Positions 14,205 through 16,018 of a stretch of DNA of 16,018 bases are shown here, one piece after another. The DNA lies in the NCBI GenBank assembly GCA_934668295.1, contig CAKUND010000030.1, positions 1-16,018 on the forward strand, in the 5' to 3' direction. Source of the stretch: an uncultured Oscillospiraceae bacterium (GTDB lineage: Bacteria; Bacillota; Clostridia; Oscillospirales; Oscillospiraceae). The position numbers and the translations under genes are program-made. Each line of letters begins with the position of its first letter. The stretch's first letter is position 1. Below the pieces are notes generated by a model that was not told the DNA's origin, did not search any database, and saw only the letters and a program-made list of their open reading frames with translations.

Positions 14205-15398
14205 TTAGAACATCTTGCGCTTGTTGTCAGCGGCGTCGAGATCCATCAGCGCCTTGACCGGATCCTTGACCTGAGCCAGGAAGATCATAGCGGCGATGAT
14301 GTACGGCTTGTAGGAAGCCTGCTTGTACAGAGGCACCAGATAGCGGTCGAACACGGAGTTGTCGACTTCGCCCTCGGGGCAGGACAGGCCGGAGATATCG
14401 GCGGGCAGGCAGTGCAGGTACAGAGCCTTGCCGTCTTTCGTCAGCTTCATCATTTCCTCGGAGCAGGTCCAGTCCTTATGCTCGGCGTTCTGCGCCAGCA
14501 GCTCCTTCTCGAGCTCGTCGATGCCCTTCTGGTCGCCCTTGACATACAGCTCAGAGCGCTTTTCCATCGCTTTGAACGGAGCCCAGGACTTCGGATAGAC
14601 AATATCGGCGTCCTTGAAAGCTTCGGCCATGGAGTTGGTCTTGTGGAACTTGGAGCCGTACTTCTCGCAGTTCTTGCGGGCGATCTCCTCGACCTCGGGG
14701 AACACGTCGTATCCTTCCGGATGGGCCAGCGTGACGTCCATGCCGAAGCGGGTGAACAGGCCGATAACGCCCTGCGGGACGGACAGCGGCTTGCCGTAGC
14801 TAGGGCTGTAGGCCCAGGTCATGGCGACCTTCTTGCCCTTCAGGTTCTCAACGCCGCCGAAGTAGTGGATGACATGCAGCATGTCGGCCATGCACTGCGT
14901 CGGATGGTCGACGTCGCACTGCAGGTTGACGAGGGTCGGTCTCTGCTCGAGAATGCCGTCGCGGTAGCCTTCCTCCAGAGCGTCCATGAACGTCTTCTGG
15001 TACTCGTGGCCCTGATGGATGTACATGTCGTCGCGGATGCCGATGACGTCAGCCATGAAGGAGACCATGTTGGCCGTCTCGCGGACCGTCTCGCCATGGG
15101 CGATCTGGGACTTCTTCTCGTCGAGGACCTGCTCCTCGAGGCCGAGGAAGTTGCAGGCGGAGGCGAAGGAGAAGCGGGTACGGGTGGAGTTGTCACGGAA
15201 CAGGGAGATGCCCAGACCGGAGTTGAAGATCTTCGTGGACTTGTTGCGCTCACGCAGATCGCGCAGAGCGTCGGCTACGGTAAAAACAGCGTCGATCTCG
15301 TCGTCGGTCTTGTCCCAGGTCCAGTAGAAATCGGTCTTATACATATTGTTGATGTGGAGCTTCTCAAGATGTCTTGCCAGTTCAACAGTTTTGCTCAT
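14205..15398 (-). CDS. ygeW: Carbamoyltransferase YgeW (knotted/ornithine-transcarbamoylase superfamily)
   Basis: 397 residues, longer than ornithine transcarbamoylase (about 330) and right for YgeW. The carbamoyl-phosphate site is present: FRDNSTRTRFSF with STRTR at 71-75, HPTQ at 165-168, and LHCLPADISG with HCLP at 329-332. The YgeW-type regions YIHQGHEYQKTF and WAYSPSYGKPLSVPQG are also there. E. coli YgeW is a transcarbamoylase whose natural substrate was long unknown. The gene belongs to Se-dependent molybdenum hydroxylase clusters and to the anaerobic purine/urate degradation loci of gut bacteria, where it has been proposed to work on a ureido derivative of 2,3-diaminopropionate, releasing carbamoyl phosphate. 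The carbamate kinase gene just downstream fits such a phosphorolytic, ATP-yielding direction. AAGGAG lies 7 bases before the ATG. The substrate claim is inference from context; the family is certain. Confidence 0.95.
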   Translation of the reverse strand: MSKTVELARHLEKLHINNMYKTDFYWTWDKTDDEIDAVFTVADALRDLRERNKSTKIFNSGLGISLFRDNSTRTRFSFASACNFLGLEEQVLDEKKSQIAHGETVRETANMVSFMADVIGIRDDMYIHQGHEYQKTFMDALEEGYRDGILEQRPTLVNLQCDVDHPTQCMADMLHVIHYFGGVENLKGKKVAMTWAYSPSYGKPLSVPQGVIGLFTRFGMDVTLAHPEGYDVFPEVEEIARKNCEKYGSKFHKTNSMAEAFKDADIVYPKSWAPFKAMEKRSELYVKGDQKGIDELEKELLAQNAEHKDWTCSEEMMKLTKDGKALYLHCLPADISGLSCPEGEVDNSVFDRYLVPLYKQASYKPYIIAAMIFLAQVKDPVKALMDLDAADNKRKMF

Positions 15399-15449
15399 GT
15401 TCTTTCTCCTTAAAATATATGTCGTATAAGTGTTTCTTTCTGATGTGCC

Positions 15450-15471
15450 GGGCGGACAGAGTCGTCCGCCC
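15450..15471. repeat. Short palindromic repeat (REP-like) between ygeY and ygeW
   Basis: GGGCGGAC (15450-15457) and GTCCGCCC (15464-15471) pair perfectly around AGAGTC, and CCTACA follows. From memory, GGGCGGAC...GTCCGCCCCTACA palindromes are widely scattered between genes in Oscillospiraceae genomes, so this is likely a dispersed repeat unit inserted into an operon. It lacks a T-run. Confidence 0.65.
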
Positions 15472-15487
15472 CTACAGCACTGGATTT

Positions 15488-16018
15488 TTACTTGATGTCG
15501 TTGCCGGTGAGCTCCTGACGGAAGGAGGTGGCGGAGCCGTCCTTGTTCTCAGGCTTATAGAGCATGGGAACAGCGGCGTACAGCGCAGCGCAGACGACCA
15601 GATCCTGCTTCCAGGTGATCTCGTTGGGGGCATGTGCCTGAGACTCGGCGCCGGGGCCGAAGCCAACGCAGGGGATGCCGTAGCGGCCCTGGATGGAAAC
15701 GCCGTTGGTGGAGAAGGTCCACTTGTCGGTCAGCGGACGGCCTTCGCGCTTGGCCTTGGCAGTCTCGTCGGCCCACAGGCGGTTCTCGCCCCACAGGGCA
15801 TGGTGCGCATCGACAAGTGCCTGCACGTGCGGTGCGGATTCCTTGTTGATCCAGGTCGGGAAGAAGCACTCGGTCTCATAGACGTGGCCGGTCCACGCGG
15901 GACGGTCGTACATGTACATGGAAACCTTGACGTCCTTGGCATACTTCTTGCAGGCGGGCAGATCCTCGATCTCCTTCAGGCAGGACTGATAGGTCTCGCC
16001 GGCCGTCATGCGGCGGTC
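15488..16018 (-). CDS. ygeY: YgeY-type M20 family metallohydrolase (N-terminal part beyond window edge)
   Basis: The frame is open to the right edge, where the codons read DRR just before MTAGET, so the ATG at 16009 is internal and the gene is 5' truncated here; about 176 C-terminal residues are visible. DRRMTAGET matches the dimerisation-domain entry of M20 peptidases (ArgE/DapE/CPG2 family). [22 protein letters not shown] and [15 protein letters not shown] supply the C-terminal catalytic-domain region with the last zinc-binding His (in HAPNE). The family hydrolyses amide bonds of N-acyl or N-carbamoyl amino acids with two zinc ions. YgeY is the version found beside ygeW in Se-dependent hydroxylase/purine-degradation clusters, where it is thought to remove a carbamoyl or similar group from an intermediate. 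It is first in the visible ygeY-ygeW-arcC run, 89 bp before ygeW. The YgeY label rests mostly on context plus this C-terminal part. Confidence 0.88.
   Translation of the reverse strand, partial: DRRMTAGETYQSCLKEIEDLPACKKYAKDVKVSMYMYDRPAWTGHVYETECFFPTWINKESAPHVQALVDAHHALWGENRLWADETAKAKREGRPLTDKWTFSTNGVSIQGRYGIPCVGFGPGAESQAHAPNEITWKQDLVVCAALYAAVPMLYKPENKDGSATSFRQELTGNDIK

Noticed and set aside
14178..15413. 411-codon plus-strand frame opposite ygeW
   Set aside because: A shadow of ygeW, whose carbamoyl-phosphate motifs are all present on the minus strand.

Overview
The window looks like a chromosomal segment of a GC-rich Firmicute, most likely a gut member of the Clostridia (Oscillospirales/Oscillospiraceae-like). 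The grounds are the high GC content, strong AGGAGG-type ribosome binding sites, a T-box leader in front of ileS, a PadR plus permease-prefix gene pair, and short palindromic intergenic repeats of the kind I recall from that order. The assignment is inference; there is no rRNA or other strong phylogenetic marker here. I saw no tRNA, rRNA, CRISPR array, transposase, integrase or phage gene.

Layout. Positions 1-2640 hold the 3' part of an XRE-type regulator with a membrane tail and its terminator. A PadR repressor gene follows, with its own extended -10 promoter and likely operator, and overlaps a membrane protein made of a permease-prefix domain fused to a degenerate FtsW/RodA (SEDS)-like core. 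A nested palindromic repeat of about 170 bp comes next. Positions 2641-4794 encode a UvrD/PcrA helicase with a near-consensus promoter. It converges on ileS (4860-7667, minus) across a shared bidirectional terminator. ileS is preceded by a complete isoleucine T-box leader with promoter, T-box sequence and terminator. Diverging from it, 8092-11045 is a probable three-gene operon: membrane-anchored parvulin prolyl isomerase, diacylglycerol/lipid kinase, and GNAT acetyltransferase (TTG start). An amidase_3-like protein with an SH3 domain (11091-11849, minus) converges on it. A DEDDh exonuclease (12129-13112, plus) diverges from the amidase.

Between amidase and exonuclease lies a symmetrical 159-bp segmented hairpin. 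It falls in the predicted 5' leader of the amidase gene and is the most unusual structure in the window.

From 13189 to the right edge the minus strand carries ygeY (partial), ygeW and arcC, in transcription order. This is the tail of the Se-dependent molybdenum hydroxylase / anaerobic purine-breakdown type of gene cluster. There YgeW (carbamoyltransferase of uncertain substrate) and carbamate kinase could harvest ATP from a ureido intermediate. The gaps between these three genes each contain a perfect hairpin. The rest of the cluster should lie just beyond position 16018.
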